Positions 46,590-54,804 are shown, numbered from the stretch's first letter. The stretch is 64,000 nt of DNA from Treponema sp. OMZ 790 (GCF_024181285.1 NZ_CP051201.1:2294001-2358000); one strand, 5' to 3'. Notes: a model not told the origin generated them from the letters alone. Translations and numbers: made by a program.

Positions 46590-46686
46590 GTCAACGACTG
46601 TACATCCGTGTACAGTCGTTGACTTCGAGTTTTGAGCAAAGCTCAAAACATCGCATTTGCGTGGAACCACCGCCATCCGTGGCGGT
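46590..46686 (+). repeat. Three-hairpin composite element inside the Rpn gene
   Basis: Hairpin A GTCAACGACTGTACA-TCCG-TGTACAG..GAC (15-bp arms, 46590-46623), linker TTCGAG, hairpin B TTTTGAGC-AAA-GCTCAAAA (46630-46648), linker CATCGCA, hairpin C ACCGCCA-TCCG-TGGCGGT (46669-46686). Confidence 0.9.
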
Positions 46687-46701
46687 TATATAGTATGAGC
46701 A

Positions 46702-46824
46702 CTTTTGCAAATAGGCGGAGCAGATGCAAGGAGTTAGGCAAAAAAGTACCGCAGGCGTATCGGGTATACGTCGAGGACACTTTTTTGCCGTGCGACGCAG
46801 CAGATGCCCGCATATTTGCAAAAG
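46702..46824. repeat. Nested palindrome completing the Rpn insertion
   Basis: CTTTTGCAAATA (46702-46713) pairs with TATTTGCAAAAG (46813-46824), and GGCAAAAAAGT (46737) with ACTTTTTTGCC (46779). The intervening loop has two related stretches, GGCGGAGCAGATGC and CGCAGCAGATGC. A partial copy of its left end (TTTTGCAAATAGGCGGAG) appears just after the gene, near 47641. Confidence 0.7.
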
Positions 46825-47805
46825 AAAATTTCTTATCTCTTTACAACGCCTTGCACGGTACACACCTTCCGCTTTCGTCTCCGGTTGAAAATATAAGACT
46901 CGATAATGTTATGTACATGAATATAATCAATGACGTTTCCTGCCTTATAGACGGTAAAATCATCGTGCTGGCAGAACATCAATCCTCTATAAATGAAAAT
47001 ATGCCTCTACGATTTTTACAATATATAGCTAGGCTCTATGAAAAACTGCAAGCACCGACAGACAGGTATTTAAGAAAGCTGTCTAAAATACCTACGCCTG
47101 AGTTTTATGTCTTTTACAACGGCACGGAAGACTATCCCGAAACTACGGTTCTAAAACTATCCGATGCGTTTATCACAAAACCTGAACAAGTGCCGCTGGA
47201 GTTGACGGTGCGGGTTCTCAATATCAACACAGACAAAGCAAATAAAGTCTTAGCAGCCTGCAAACCACTTGAAGAATACAGCCTCTTTGTAGAAGAGGTA
47301 AGAAAACAAACACAACTCGACCCAGAAAGCGGCTTTACCAATGCGGTAAAGATATGTATAGAAAAAGGAATCTTAAAAGAATATTTACAGAGAAAATCAC
47401 GGGAGGTAATCAATATGCTAGTAGCCGAATACGATTATGATACGGACATCGCAGTACAAAGAGAAGAAAGTCTAAGGATTGGCATACAACAGGGAATACA
47501 ACAAGGTTTTTCTGACGGCTCATACAAAACAAAGCTTGAAACGGCAAAGCTGATGAAAGGTATGAATTATCCAATCAATGATATTTGTACAATATCAGGG
47601 CTTTCCGTTGAAGAAATAAAAGCTCTATAAGAGTCAGCCTTTTTGCAAATAGGCGGAGTAGATTCAAAAAAAACACGAAGCCCGCAAAGTAAAACCATGC
47701 TATACCGTACACTTAATAACAGAGAAGCTCACCCATAGCAGTTACAAACAATTCTCAAACTGAGCCGTTATCGTAAAAGTGAAGTAAAACATCGCATGAC
47801 AAAAT

Positions 47806-47933
47806 CACCGTACACCCTGTACGGCGCGTAAAACCAGCGGCGGACAGGACGTCCGCCCAAAACACATCGCACGAGTTTTTGCGTATGCAAAAACTCGAAG
47901 CTGAAAAATGTACACGGATGTACATTTTTCAGC
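47806..47933 (-). repeat. Hairpin composite, reverse orientation (spacer 47631-48102)
   Basis: On the minus strand: GCTGAAAAATGTACA-TCCG-TGTACATT..AGC (47900-47933), TTCGAG, TTTTTGC-ATAC-GCAAAAA, then GGCGGAC/GTCCGCC and CCGTACA/TGTACGG stems. Downstream, GGTAACC-AAAGTTC and GGTAACC-TTGGTTC form short direct repeats. No gene seen in this 470-bp spacer. Confidence 0.8.
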
Positions 47934-48102
47934 AGGTAACCAAAGTTCTTTTTTGGTAACCTTGGTTCTTTTTACCCGTACAAGCTCTTTTTTATGGATA
48001 ATATACTAAAATTGTACTATTATGATGGACAATTATTAATTGGGTAATTGGATAATTCGATTAAAATTGAAAAACAAACAACTTTTTATGGAGGTTTTCA
48101 AA

Positions 48103-49614
48103 ATGAAAACAAACAACTCAAAAACTAAGACAAAAGCCTTTTTGGGAGCGGCTCTCATGCTGCTCATCGCACTTATCTTTACAGCCTGCCCGCAAAAGGT
48201 AAAACCTAAGGCAGAGGAACCGCCGGCACCGCCCAAACACGCCATTACATTCGGCGTGGAAGGCGGGAGCGGCACGCTCAAAGCAAAGGCATACGGAGTC
48301 GCCGAGACGACAACCAGCCCCATAAACGTGGAAGAAGGCAAGGCGGTAATATTCACGGCTAAAGCCAACGACGGCTACAGGGTGAAAGGCTGGACGCTAG
48401 ACGGTAAGCCTATTACCGAAGCAGGCACAAACACGGAGTACAAGCTCAAGGTGAGCAAGCCTGCAACAGTCAAAGTGAGCTTTGAAGCCATACCGCCAAC
48501 CAAATACACGGTAACGCTCACTCAAACGGAGCACGGCAAAGTAACAGCGTCGCCTGAAATCCCTGAAGATAAACAAGTGGCTAAAGACACTTTAATCACC
48601 TTCACGGCAAAGGCTGACGACGGCTACAAAGTTGACAAGTGGACGGTAACGCCTGCCGAAGCACTACAAGCTGGAGGAGCTGACGAAAGCCTGACCGCAA
48701 AAGTGAAAATCACTGCCGACACAACGGTAAGCGTGAGCTTTATTAAAAAAACCTACGCCATCACCTTTAGCGTGGAAGGCGGCACAGGCGGCACGCTTGA
48801 AGCAAAAGTTGACGGAAAAGAAATCAGCTCAGGCGACATGGTTGAACACGGCAAAAAGGTAGAATTCACACCTAAAGAGGAGAAAGGCTATAGGGTGAAA
48901 AAGTGGACGCTCGACGGCGAGAACATAGGTGGCATGGCGTATTTCACGCTCGGAGTAAGCCAAGCTGCAACAGTTACCGTGAGCTTTGAGCTAAGACCTG
49001 TCAAAGGCGGAGCTGTGTTTATCTTGAGCCCAAATAAGCTCACCATCGAAGTCAAGGCTAAGACGGAGGACGGCTCTGATATAACGGTGGAAGGTTGCAA
49101 CGAGACAACACTCAAAAGTGATAAGTATACAGAGCTACAGGCAAAGGGGACTGTCGTCATTCTCAAAGGCAACATCACCGAGCTTTCCTGCGGAGGCAAT
49201 CAGCTCACCGCCCTTAACGTGCAGGGCTTAACCGCTTTGCAAGAGCTGTGGTGCTCAGGTAATCAGCTCACTGAGCTCAACGTGCAAGGCTTAACCGCAT
49301 TGCAAACGCTTTTCTGTGAAGGCAATAAGCTCACTGAGCTTAACGTGCAAGGCTGCGCCGCATTGCAAAAGCTTGGTTGCTACAGCAACAAGCTTAACGC
49401 CCAAGCAATGACAGAGATATTAAACGCATTGCCAGCTCGTGAGGCAGGCGATTATGCAAGGGCTTATCTTTACACTGAGGAAACAGACGAACCCGAAGGC
49501 AACCACAAAGACTTCACCCAGCCCGCCGAGTTGAAAGCAGCCCTTGACGGTGCAAAGAAGAGGAACTGGAAGCTAGGGAAAATAAATGAAAGCGGAAACT
49601 GGGAAGACATTTAG
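48103..49614 (+). CDS. Lipoprotein with InlB-type B-repeats and LRRs
   Basis: 503 aa starting MKTNNSKTKTKAFLG (GGAGG upstream decides 48103). Lipobox LIFTAC. Three divergent InlB-B/'bacterial repeat' modules follow, each of the form VTFxVEGGxGxLxAxxxGxxIxxGxxVExGxxVxFTAKxxxGYxVxxWTxDG; clear examples are YTVTLTQTEHGKVTASPEIP and GYKVDKWTVTPAEA. Residues about 370-445 are BspA-like LRRs (LTALNVQGLTALQELWCSGN, QLTELNVQGLTALQTLFCEG). Similar LRR proteins of T. denticola act as surface adhesins; function here is inferred only. Confidence 0.8.
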   Translation: MKTNNSKTKTKAFLGAALMLLIALIFTACPQKVKPKAEEPPAPPKHAITFGVEGGSGTLKAKAYGVAETTTSPINVEEGKAVIFTAKANDGYRVKGWTLDGKPITEAGTNTEYKLKVSKPATVKVSFEAIPPTKYTVTLTQTEHGKVTASPEIPEDKQVAKDTLITFTAKADDGYKVDKWTVTPAEALQAGGADESLTAKVKITADTTVSVSFIKKTYAITFSVEGGTGGTLEAKVDGKEISSGDMVEHGKKVEFTPKEEKGYRVKKWTLDGENIGGMAYFTLGVSQAATVTVSFELRPVKGGAVFILSPNKLTIEVKAKTEDGSDITVEGCNETTLKSDKYTELQAKGTVVILKGNITELSCGGNQLTALNVQGLTALQELWCSGNQLTELNVQGLTALQTLFCEGNKLTELNVQGCAALQKLGCYSNKLNAQAMTEILNALPAREAGDYARAYLYTEETDEPEGNHKDFTQPAELKAALDGAKKRNWKLGKINESGNWEDI

Positions 49615-49616
49615 AC

Positions 49617-49820
49617 ACCCCAGCCCACACCCCAGCAACAACTGGGGTTTCCAAAGGGGTGTCCCCTTTGGCAGACGGAAAAGGAAGGAGGGGTTTGGGG
49701 AGGAAGGTTCTGCCAGCGGAGCTTCGAGGCAAACCTGTTCTGTCGGGGTGTCCTTCCTCCCCAAAAACAGTTGGGGGTCTAAGGGGATACCTCCCCTTAA
49801 AAAACATTTTTAGGAGGAAG
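49617..49820. repeat. Structured spacer with nested GC-rich stems
   Basis: CCCCAG-CAACAA-CTGGGG, CCAAAGGGGTGTCCCCTTTGG, and a long-range pair GGTTTGGGGAGGAAGG / CCTTCCTCCCC then AAGGGGATACCTCCCCTT. No Shine-Dalgarno-bearing ORF; the next gene starts at 49823. Confidence 0.6.
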
Positions 49821-49822
49821 CT

Positions 49823-50533
49823 ATGCTGAAATACTCGCTTCGCGAAAACTTACTCACCCCTGCGCCGGACGATTACATGGCGCAGGTGGCGGATGTGCGC
49901 TCGTACACGCTTGACGAGATTATCGACCTTATGATGGACAAGGGCACCACGCTTACGAGAGCGGATGTGGCGGCAACGCTGCAAGTCTACGGAGAAGTCT
50001 GCTCGAGCCTTATCAAAGACGGCTCGGCTGTTAACACACCGCTTATGAACACTGCTTTGAGCATATCGGGTGTTTTCAATGGAGCAAACGATATCTTCGA
50101 CAAAAAGCGGCATACGGTCAATTTGAACATAACCGCCGGCACCCTGCTTCGCGACGCGGCTTCAAAAGTTAAGTGCGAAAAGACCGAAGGAGCGAGTACC
50201 GACCCCTACATCACCGAAGTAACCGACATCGTAACGGGAACGGTAAACACAACACTGACCAAAGGCGGGGTGGTTCAACTGGTCGGAAGCCGCCTCAAAT
50301 TCGATGCCAAAGATAAAGCACAAGGTATCTTCTTTGTGCCCGAAACCGGAGAGGCCGTCCGCGCAGCAGTCATCGCCGAAAACAAACCCGCACGGGTTAT
50401 GGCAATCATCCCCGCCGACTTGCCGGCCGGTACGTATTATATCGAGGTGAGAACAAAGTATGCCAATGCGACAAAGCAGCTTAAAACGCTGAAAGTAGGC
50501 AGATTTGCCAAACCGCTTACTCTTAACGCATAA
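49823..50533 (+). CDS. HU-like DNA-binding / DUF4469-type protein
   Basis: 236 aa, TTAGGAGGAAGCT before the ATG. The N-terminal 120 residues resemble the HU-DNA-binding-type fold of this family (YSLRENLLTPAPDDYMAQVA, TLDEIIDLMMDKGTTLTRAD, GVFNGANDIFDKKRHTVNLN). The C-terminal half is an Ig/TIG-like DUF4469 module (PYITEVTDIVTGTVNTTL, GGVVQLVGSRLKFDAKDKAQ, PADLPAGTYYIEVRTKYANA). No signal peptide, although it sits between lipoprotein genes. Such proteins occur in Bacteroidetes and treponemes; role unknown. Confidence 0.75.
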   Translation: MLKYSLRENLLTPAPDDYMAQVADVRSYTLDEIIDLMMDKGTTLTRADVAATLQVYGEVCSSLIKDGSAVNTPLMNTALSISGVFNGANDIFDKKRHTVNLNITAGTLLRDAASKVKCEKTEGASTDPYITEVTDIVTGTVNTTLTKGGVVQLVGSRLKFDAKDKAQGIFFVPETGEAVRAAVIAENKPARVMAIIPADLPAGTYYIEVRTKYANATKQLKTLKVGRFAKPLTLNA

Positions 50534-50540
50534 GGCGCGG

Positions 50541-50662
50541 CGGACTTACCGCATAAGGTAGCTCCGGCTTACTGCATAGGGTAAGTCTGAGTTACTACAT
50601 AGGGTAAGCCGAACTTACTGCATAAGGTAAGCCTGACGTACCGAGATAAAACACGGTACTGA
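50541..50662 (+). repeat. Tandem imperfect 22-24-bp hairpin repeat
   Basis: About four units of the type CTTACTGCATAAGGTAAGCC, each self-complementary at its ends (CTTAC/GTAAG), closing with GTACCGAGATAAAACACGGTAC. Spacer 50534-51136 holds only this and the hairpin composites listed separately. Confidence 0.75.
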
Positions 50663-50738
50663 TAAAGGATTTATTTAAGGTGATAAACGGTCAGTGGGCA
50701 CGAATGGGGTTCCGACCCGTAAAAAATTCTGCACAAGG

Positions 50739-50916
50739 GTGTAAACACACGATACAAATGGTATCGCGCGTTTACACGCCGAGTTTGCCTGCGGCAAACA
50801 TCGCATACATACAGCTTTAAGTTCGCAATTCTGAAGAATTGCTCACACTTGAAGATACTATTGAATATACAGCTGTCAGCTGTACAATCGGGATTCTTAA
50901 GGGCAGCGCCCTTAAG
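50739..50916 (+). repeat. Hairpin composite with TGAA-loop block
   Basis: A: GTGTAAAC...CGATAC-AAATG-GTATCG...GTTTACAC; CGAG; B: TTTGCC-TGC-GGCAAA; CATCGCA; C: GCAATTC-TGAA-GAATTGC (50825-50842); TACAGCTG-T-CAGCTGTA (50868-50884); D: CTTAAGGGC-AGC-GCCCTTAAG (50896-50916). Confidence 0.85.
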
Positions 50917-50954
50917 CGTTATTTGGAAAAAGGGATGGGTTTTAGGGAAGGTTT

Positions 50955-51049
50955 GAAAATCGGACATCCGTGTCCGATTTTCAACTCGAGTTTTAGGCTA
51001 ACGCCTAAAACATCGCTTACCTGCAGCTTTTACCGGCCTCCGTGCCGGG
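50955..51049 (+). repeat. Three-hairpin composite before variable lipoprotein 1
   Basis: A: GAAAATCGGACA-TCCG with matching 12-nt right arm; CGAG; B: TTTTAGGC-TAAC-GCCTAAAA; CATCGCT; C: CCGGCC-TCCG-TGCCGG. The block from here through the signal-peptide codons is repeated before gene 2 (52248 onward). Confidence 0.85.
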
Positions 51050-51136
51050 ATTATAAAACTGCTTTTCCTACGGAAGAGCGAAAGAGGGCGGAGTGACCCT
51101 ATCCCCGCCCGCTATCGATATTCAAGGAGGTCTTAT

Positions 51137-52219
51137 ATGACACACTTACACAAAAGAGGAGCCGCGGCACTCATCATAGCCGCAATATTGGCACTGGTCT
51201 TTACAGGCTGCCCGAATAGCGCGGGCGGTTCGGGCGCGGGCGGCGGAACAACACCGCCCACACCGCCCGCACCCCCTGAAATTGTATACGAGTTTGTAGC
51301 AATTCCCGAGGCAACCATCACAGGCGTTGACCCTGACTACACCTTACCAGGAAATCAAGATTATTGGAAAGGCGTATTTATTAAAGACCGGAAGGTAAAA
51401 TTAAGCCCCTATAAGCTCGGCAAGACAGAGGTAACGTACGAGTTATGGCACGAGGTACTGACATGGGCAGAAGGTAAAGGCTACACCTTTGCAAACAAGG
51501 GAAGAGAAGGCAGTGCCGGAACCGTAGGAGCAGCTCCCACAGATGAAGGAAAAGAAGAGCCTGTAACGACTATAAGCTGGCGGGACTGTATTGTGTGGTG
51601 TAATGCGTATACGGAAATGAAGCTGGGCTCCGATGAGCAATGCGTATACCGCAAAAAGGACGATCATAATGCTGTATTAAAAGACGCGACGGCAACAGCT
51701 GATTGTGATGCAGCGTATGCTGAGATGGGTAAAAAAGGCTTTAGACTTCCGACTGAAGCCGAGTGGGAATATGCTGCCCGTTGGCAGGGAAGCGATAAAA
51801 CAAATGCGGAACAATACGGCGATGTATACCTTACCAAATTAAACAGTGCAAGCGGAGCGAAAGCTGACTGGAATACGGCGGAAACAGGAGAGGTTGCGTG
51901 GTATAGTGGTAATTCAGGAGGAAAAACTCATCCTGTAGGAAAAAAGAGAGCGAATGCACTTGGCTTACACGATATGAGCGGTAATGTCTGGGAATGGTGT
52001 TTTGATTGGCATAAGGATGACCCTGCATCAAACGATGCTGCTTATATGCAAGGCGGTATTGTTACCGATCCTCAGGGTGGTGCGTCGGGTCTTAGCCGTG
52101 TTAGACGCGGCGGCAGCTGTGGCAACTACGCGAGCAACTGCACTGTAGGCGGACGGTACGTCAGCAGTCCTGCCAGCAGGCGCGACGATCTTGGCTTCCG
52201 CCTGGCTTGTCTGCCTTAA
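51137..52219 (+). CDS. Variable SUMF1/FGE-fold lipoprotein 1 (TvpA-like, DGR target)
   Basis: 360 aa. Head type alpha: MTHLHKRGAAALIIAAILA with lipobox LVFTGC, then PNSAGGSG. From about residue 55 the formylglycine-generating-enzyme (SUMF1) domain: KVKLSPYKLGKTEVTYELWH, TTISWRDCIVWCNAYTE, KKGFRLPTEAEWEYAARWQG, HPVGKKRANALGLHDMSGNV and WEWCFDWHKDD. The last 141 nt (52079-52219) form the variable C-type-lectin-like segment from GASG through RRGGSC...CTVGGR to GFRLACLP. TvpA of T. denticola, a known DGR-diversified lipoprotein, has this fold; ligand unknown. Shine-Dalgarno AAGGAGG. Confidence 0.88.
   Translation: MTHLHKRGAAALIIAAILALVFTGCPNSAGGSGAGGGTTPPTPPAPPEIVYEFVAIPEATITGVDPDYTLPGNQDYWKGVFIKDRKVKLSPYKLGKTEVTYELWHEVLTWAEGKGYTFANKGREGSAGTVGAAPTDEGKEEPVTTISWRDCIVWCNAYTEMKLGSDEQCVYRKKDDHNAVLKDATATADCDAAYAEMGKKGFRLPTEAEWEYAARWQGSDKTNAEQYGDVYLTKLNSASGAKADWNTAETGEVAWYSGNSGGKTHPVGKKRANALGLHDMSGNVWEWCFDWHKDDPASNDAAYMQGGIVTDPQGGASGLSRVRRGGSCGNYASNCTVGGRYVSSPASRRDDLGFRLACLP
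52079..52219 (+). other. DGR variable region 1 (141 nt)
   Basis: Framework codons GGT GCG TCG GGT, CGC GGC GGC, GCG, GTA GGC, CGG, AGT CCT, AGG, GGC TTC CGC CTG GCT TGT are shared. Differing codons are nearly all NNY or NNR with the third base kept. Confidence 0.85.
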
Positions 52220-52247
52220 GTTCACACATTTTGCCGGAGAGGTACTC

Positions 52248-52341
52248 AAAATCGGACATCCGTGTCCGATTTTCAACTCGAGTTTTAGGCTAACGCCTAA
52301 AACATCGCTTACCTGCAGCTTTTACCGGCCTCCGTGCCGGG
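52248..52341 (+). repeat. Three-hairpin composite before variable lipoprotein 2
   Basis: A: AAAATCGGACA-TCCG-TGTCCGATTTT; CGAG; B: TTTTAGGC-TAAC-GCCTAAAA; CATCGCT; C: CCGGCC-TCCG-TGCCGG. Near-identical to 50955-51049 including downstream bases. Confidence 0.85.
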
Positions 52342-52428
52342 ATTATAAAACCGCTTTTCCTACGGAAGAGCGGAAGCGGGCGGAGTGACCCTATCCCCGC
52401 CCGCTATCGATATTCAAGGAGGTCTTAT

Positions 52429-53379
52429 ATGACACACTTACACAAAAGAGGAGCCGCGGCGCTCATCACAGCCGCAACTTTAACACTGGCACTGCTGTTT
52501 ACCGCCTGCCCCAATAGCGCAGGCGGTTCGGGCGGCGGAACAACACCGCCCGCACCGTCTGCCGACAAAACCTACACGGTAGGCGGCGTACAATTTACAA
52601 TGAAAGGCATCGCCGCCGTAACGAACGGAACCGTAGGGCACACCGATAACACCGACAACAATGCACCGCACACGGTAAGCCTGACTGCCTACCGGATAGG
52701 AGAGACCGAAGTAACGCAGGAACTGTGGCAGGCGGTAATGGGGAATAATCCGAGTGTTTTTGGCGGCAGCCCTGAAGGCGGCGAAGTGCAGGAGAAGCGG
52801 CCGGTAGAGAATGTAAACTGGTATCAGTGTATAGCATTTTGCAATAAGTTGAGTAAGTTGTGCAATCTTGATCCGTGTTACACGGTTACCGGCATAAACT
52901 TCGATGCACTGAACTTTGGCGATATACCGACATCGAATGATACAAACTGGAATAATGCCGTATGCGACCGGAGTAAAAAGGGCTTCCGCTTACCGACGGA
53001 GGCCGAATGGGAATGGGCTGCCAAGGGCGGCACAAACGACAAATGGGCAGGAACGAATGAGGAAGCACAGCTCGTAAACTATGCGTGGTATGATGCAAAC
53101 AGCGGTAACAAAACACACCAAGTAAAGCTGAAATCGGCGAACGGCTACGGGTTATACGACATGAGCGGGAACGTATGGGAATGGTGCTGGGACTGGAGCG
53201 ATAGCTTATCCTATCCGCTGCCGCCTGATTATGAGGGTGCTGCGTCCGGTGATGACCGTGTCCTTCGCGGCGGCGGCTGGGACATTGTTGCGGGTTACGC
53301 TGCTCGTGCGTTTCGGGTCAGCGGCAGCCCCGACAACCGCGGCAACAGTGTTGGCTTGCGGCTGGTCTCGCGTCCCTAG
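52429..53379 (+). CDS. Variable SUMF1-fold lipoprotein 2 (divergent body, class B tail)
   Basis: 316 aa with the same alpha head as gene 1 (MTHLHKRGAAALITAATLT, lipobox LLFTAC) but a different SUMF1 body: VQFTMKGIAAVTNGTVGHTD, YRIGETEVTQELWQAVMGNN, NVNWYQCIAFCNKLSKL, KGFRLPTEAEWEWAAKG and NGYGLYDMSGNVWEWCWDW. The terminal 141 nt (53239-53379) encode AASGDDRVLRGGGWDIVAG through VGLRLVSRP, a second variable-region class. Substrate-binding catalysis is not implied; in TvpA-type proteins the fold displays variable loops. Identical Shine-Dalgarno to gene 1. Confidence 0.85.
   Translation: MTHLHKRGAAALITAATLTLALLFTACPNSAGGSGGGTTPPAPSADKTYTVGGVQFTMKGIAAVTNGTVGHTDNTDNNAPHTVSLTAYRIGETEVTQELWQAVMGNNPSVFGGSPEGGEVQEKRPVENVNWYQCIAFCNKLSKLCNLDPCYTVTGINFDALNFGDIPTSNDTNWNNAVCDRSKKGFRLPTEAEWEWAAKGGTNDKWAGTNEEAQLVNYAWYDANSGNKTHQVKLKSANGYGLYDMSGNVWEWCWDWSDSLSYPLPPDYEGAASGDDRVLRGGGWDIVAGYAARAFRVSGSPDNRGNSVGLRLVSRP
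53239..53379 (+). other. DGR variable region 2 (141 nt, class B)
   Basis: Ends GGC TTG CGG CTG GTC TCG CGT CCC TAG. Its partner is the orphan region at 58982-59122, with the same framework and different NNY codons. Confidence 0.75.
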
Positions 53380-53389
53380 GGTTTACACA

Positions 53390-53465
53390 GCATTTTTTCG
53401 TAAGCAAGGCGGTGAAGCGGGCGCAGCGTAAGCCGCCCGCAAGCAGCCTTGTGTCGAAAAAATGC
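53390..53465. repeat. Nested palindrome between variable genes 2 and 3
   Basis: GCATTTTTTCG (53390) pairs with CGAAAAAATGC (53455), GCAAGGC with GCCTTG, and GCGGGC with GCCCGC. The right half and everything after it up to the gene 3 signal peptide are copied at 56172-56460. Confidence 0.75.
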
Positions 53466-53535
53466 GCCGGCAGCGGGAAGGCTGTTGAGCAGTTGTACCT
53501 CCGTGTACACTTCGCATAATGCGGAAGGAGAAAAA

Positions 53536-53637
53536 ATGACTAGATCATTTAGTTATGATGATAATTTGAAGGGTATGGTCGATATCAGTTCTGACGGACT
53601 TGAAACAGCATATCATTTTTTAGGAGAAAATATATGA
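53536..53637 (+). CDS. 33-aa leader peptide coupled to variable lipoprotein 3
   Basis: ATG 53536 preceded by AAGGAG. Encodes MTRSFSYDDNLKGMVDIS and ends ...AYHFLGENI, the TGA overlapping the ATG of the lipoprotein gene (ATGA). Soluble, acidic; no known family. It could act by translational coupling or be the truncated N-terminus of a lost gene. An identical copy precedes gene 5. Confidence 0.55.
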   Translation: MTRSFSYDDNLKGMVDISSDGLETAYHFLGENI

Positions 53638-54779
53638 TAAAATTAAATTTGAACAAGAGCTCAGCCGCTTCAAGCGGCAGGCTCTGTGCACTGAAAAGAG
53701 CGGCGGCGCTCATCATAGCCGCATTACTGCTTGCCGCAGTGCTGCTGTTTACCGGCTGCCCGAATAATGCGGGCGGAAGCGGTTCGGGCAGTGCCACGCC
53801 GCCTGCACCGCCCGATGTAGGTTTTTTTGAAGATACAGGCGACGGCTTTATAAAAATAACCCCTCCTGCAAAAGGCATTGTAGGCGTTGACCCTGACTAC
53901 ACCTTACCCGGATCTCAAGATTATTGGAAAGGCGTATTTATTAAAGACCGAAAGGTAAAATTAAGCCCCTACAAGCTCGGCAAGACAGAGGTAGCATACG
54001 AGTTATGGCACGAGGTACTGACATGGGCAGAAGGTAAAGGCTACACCTTTGCAAACAAGGGAAAAGAAGGCAGTGCCGGAACCGTAGGAGCCGCTCCCAC
54101 AGATGAAGGAAAAAAAGAGCCTGTAACTGAAATAAACTGGCGGGACTGCATTGTGTGGTGTAATGCGTATACGGAAAAAGAAAAAGGAATAGGCGAATGC
54201 GTCTACCGCAAAAAGGACAATCATACGGTTGTATTAAAAGATGCGACGGCAACAGCTGATTGTGATGCCGCCTATGCCGATATGAGTAAAAAAGGCTTTA
54301 GACTTCCGACTGAAGCTGAGTGGGAATATGCGGCCCGTTGGCAGGGAAGCGATAAAACAAATGCAGCACAATACGGCGATGTATGGCTGACCAAATTGAA
54401 CAGTGCAAGCGGAGCGAAAGCTGACTGGAATGATGCTGCGGAAACAGGAGCGGTTGCGTGGTATAGTGGTAATTCAGGCTACAAAACTCATCCTGTAGGA
54501 AAAAAGCGGGCAAATGCACTTGGCTTACACGATATGAGCGGGAATGTCTGGGAATGGTGTTTTGATTGGTATGCTGATAATCCTGCATCAAACGATAGTA
54601 CTTATGTGCAAGGCGGTATTGTTACCGATCCTCAAGGGGCCGCGTCGGGTACTAACCGCGTCAGGCGTGGCGGCAGTTGGCTCTACGACGCGAACCTCTG
54701 CCCTGTAGGCAAGCGGGACTACAGCAGTCCTGACCGCAGGAGCCACAATCTTGGCTTCCGCCTGGCTTGTCTGCCCTAA
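53634..54779 (+). CDS. Variable SUMF1-fold lipoprotein 3 (DGR target)
   Basis: 381 aa. Head type beta: MIKLNLNKSSAASSGRLCAL then an alanine/leucine-rich signal with lipobox LLFTGC and PNNAGGSGSG. The body is of the gene 1 type (VDPDYTLPGSQDYWKGVFIK, YELWHEVLTWAEGKGYTFAN), the rest as SUMF1 (KKGFRLPTEAEWEYAARWQG, ALGLHDMSGNVWEWCFDW). The variable end 54639-54779 reads AASGTNRVRRGGSWLYDA to LGFRLACLP. Translation is coupled by ATGA to the 33-aa leader ORF; GGAG also lies 9 bases before the start. Confidence 0.88.
   Translation: MIKLNLNKSSAASSGRLCALKRAAALIIAALLLAAVLLFTGCPNNAGGSGSGSATPPAPPDVGFFEDTGDGFIKITPPAKGIVGVDPDYTLPGSQDYWKGVFIKDRKVKLSPYKLGKTEVAYELWHEVLTWAEGKGYTFANKGKEGSAGTVGAAPTDEGKKEPVTEINWRDCIVWCNAYTEKEKGIGECVYRKKDNHTVVLKDATATADCDAAYADMSKKGFRLPTEAEWEYAARWQGSDKTNAAQYGDVWLTKLNSASGAKADWNDAAETGAVAWYSGNSGYKTHPVGKKRANALGLHDMSGNVWEWCFDWYADNPASNDSTYVQGGIVTDPQGAASGTNRVRRGGSWLYDANLCPVGKRDYSSPDRRSHNLGFRLACLP
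54639..54779 (+). other. DGR variable region 3 (141 nt)
   Basis: Same framework as region 1. Variable codons include CTC TAC GAC, AAC CTC, AAG, GAC TAC AGC, GAC CGC, AGC CAC AAT. Confidence 0.85.
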
Positions 54780-54804
54780 GTTCACACATTTTGCCGCAGA
54801 GGTA

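Larger units (their letters stand above)
46544..47630 (+). pseudogene. Type A Rpn gene interrupted by hairpin elements
   Basis: Starts normally (ATG 46544, GAGGGG upstream) as MSTSNRKYKDSVFVD, then the reading is broken at about 46589 by some 230 bp of foreign sequence ending at about 46817. It resumes as AKENFLSLYNALHGT and continues intact to the tail KLMKGMNYPINDICTISGLS. The intact homologues have LFAEDEK at this point. An ATG at 46695 inside the insertion could restart an open frame through to 47630, giving a protein with a new N-terminus, MSTFANRRSRCKELGKKVPQ. Treated as disrupted; expression of the fused version cannot be excluded. Confidence 0.75.
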
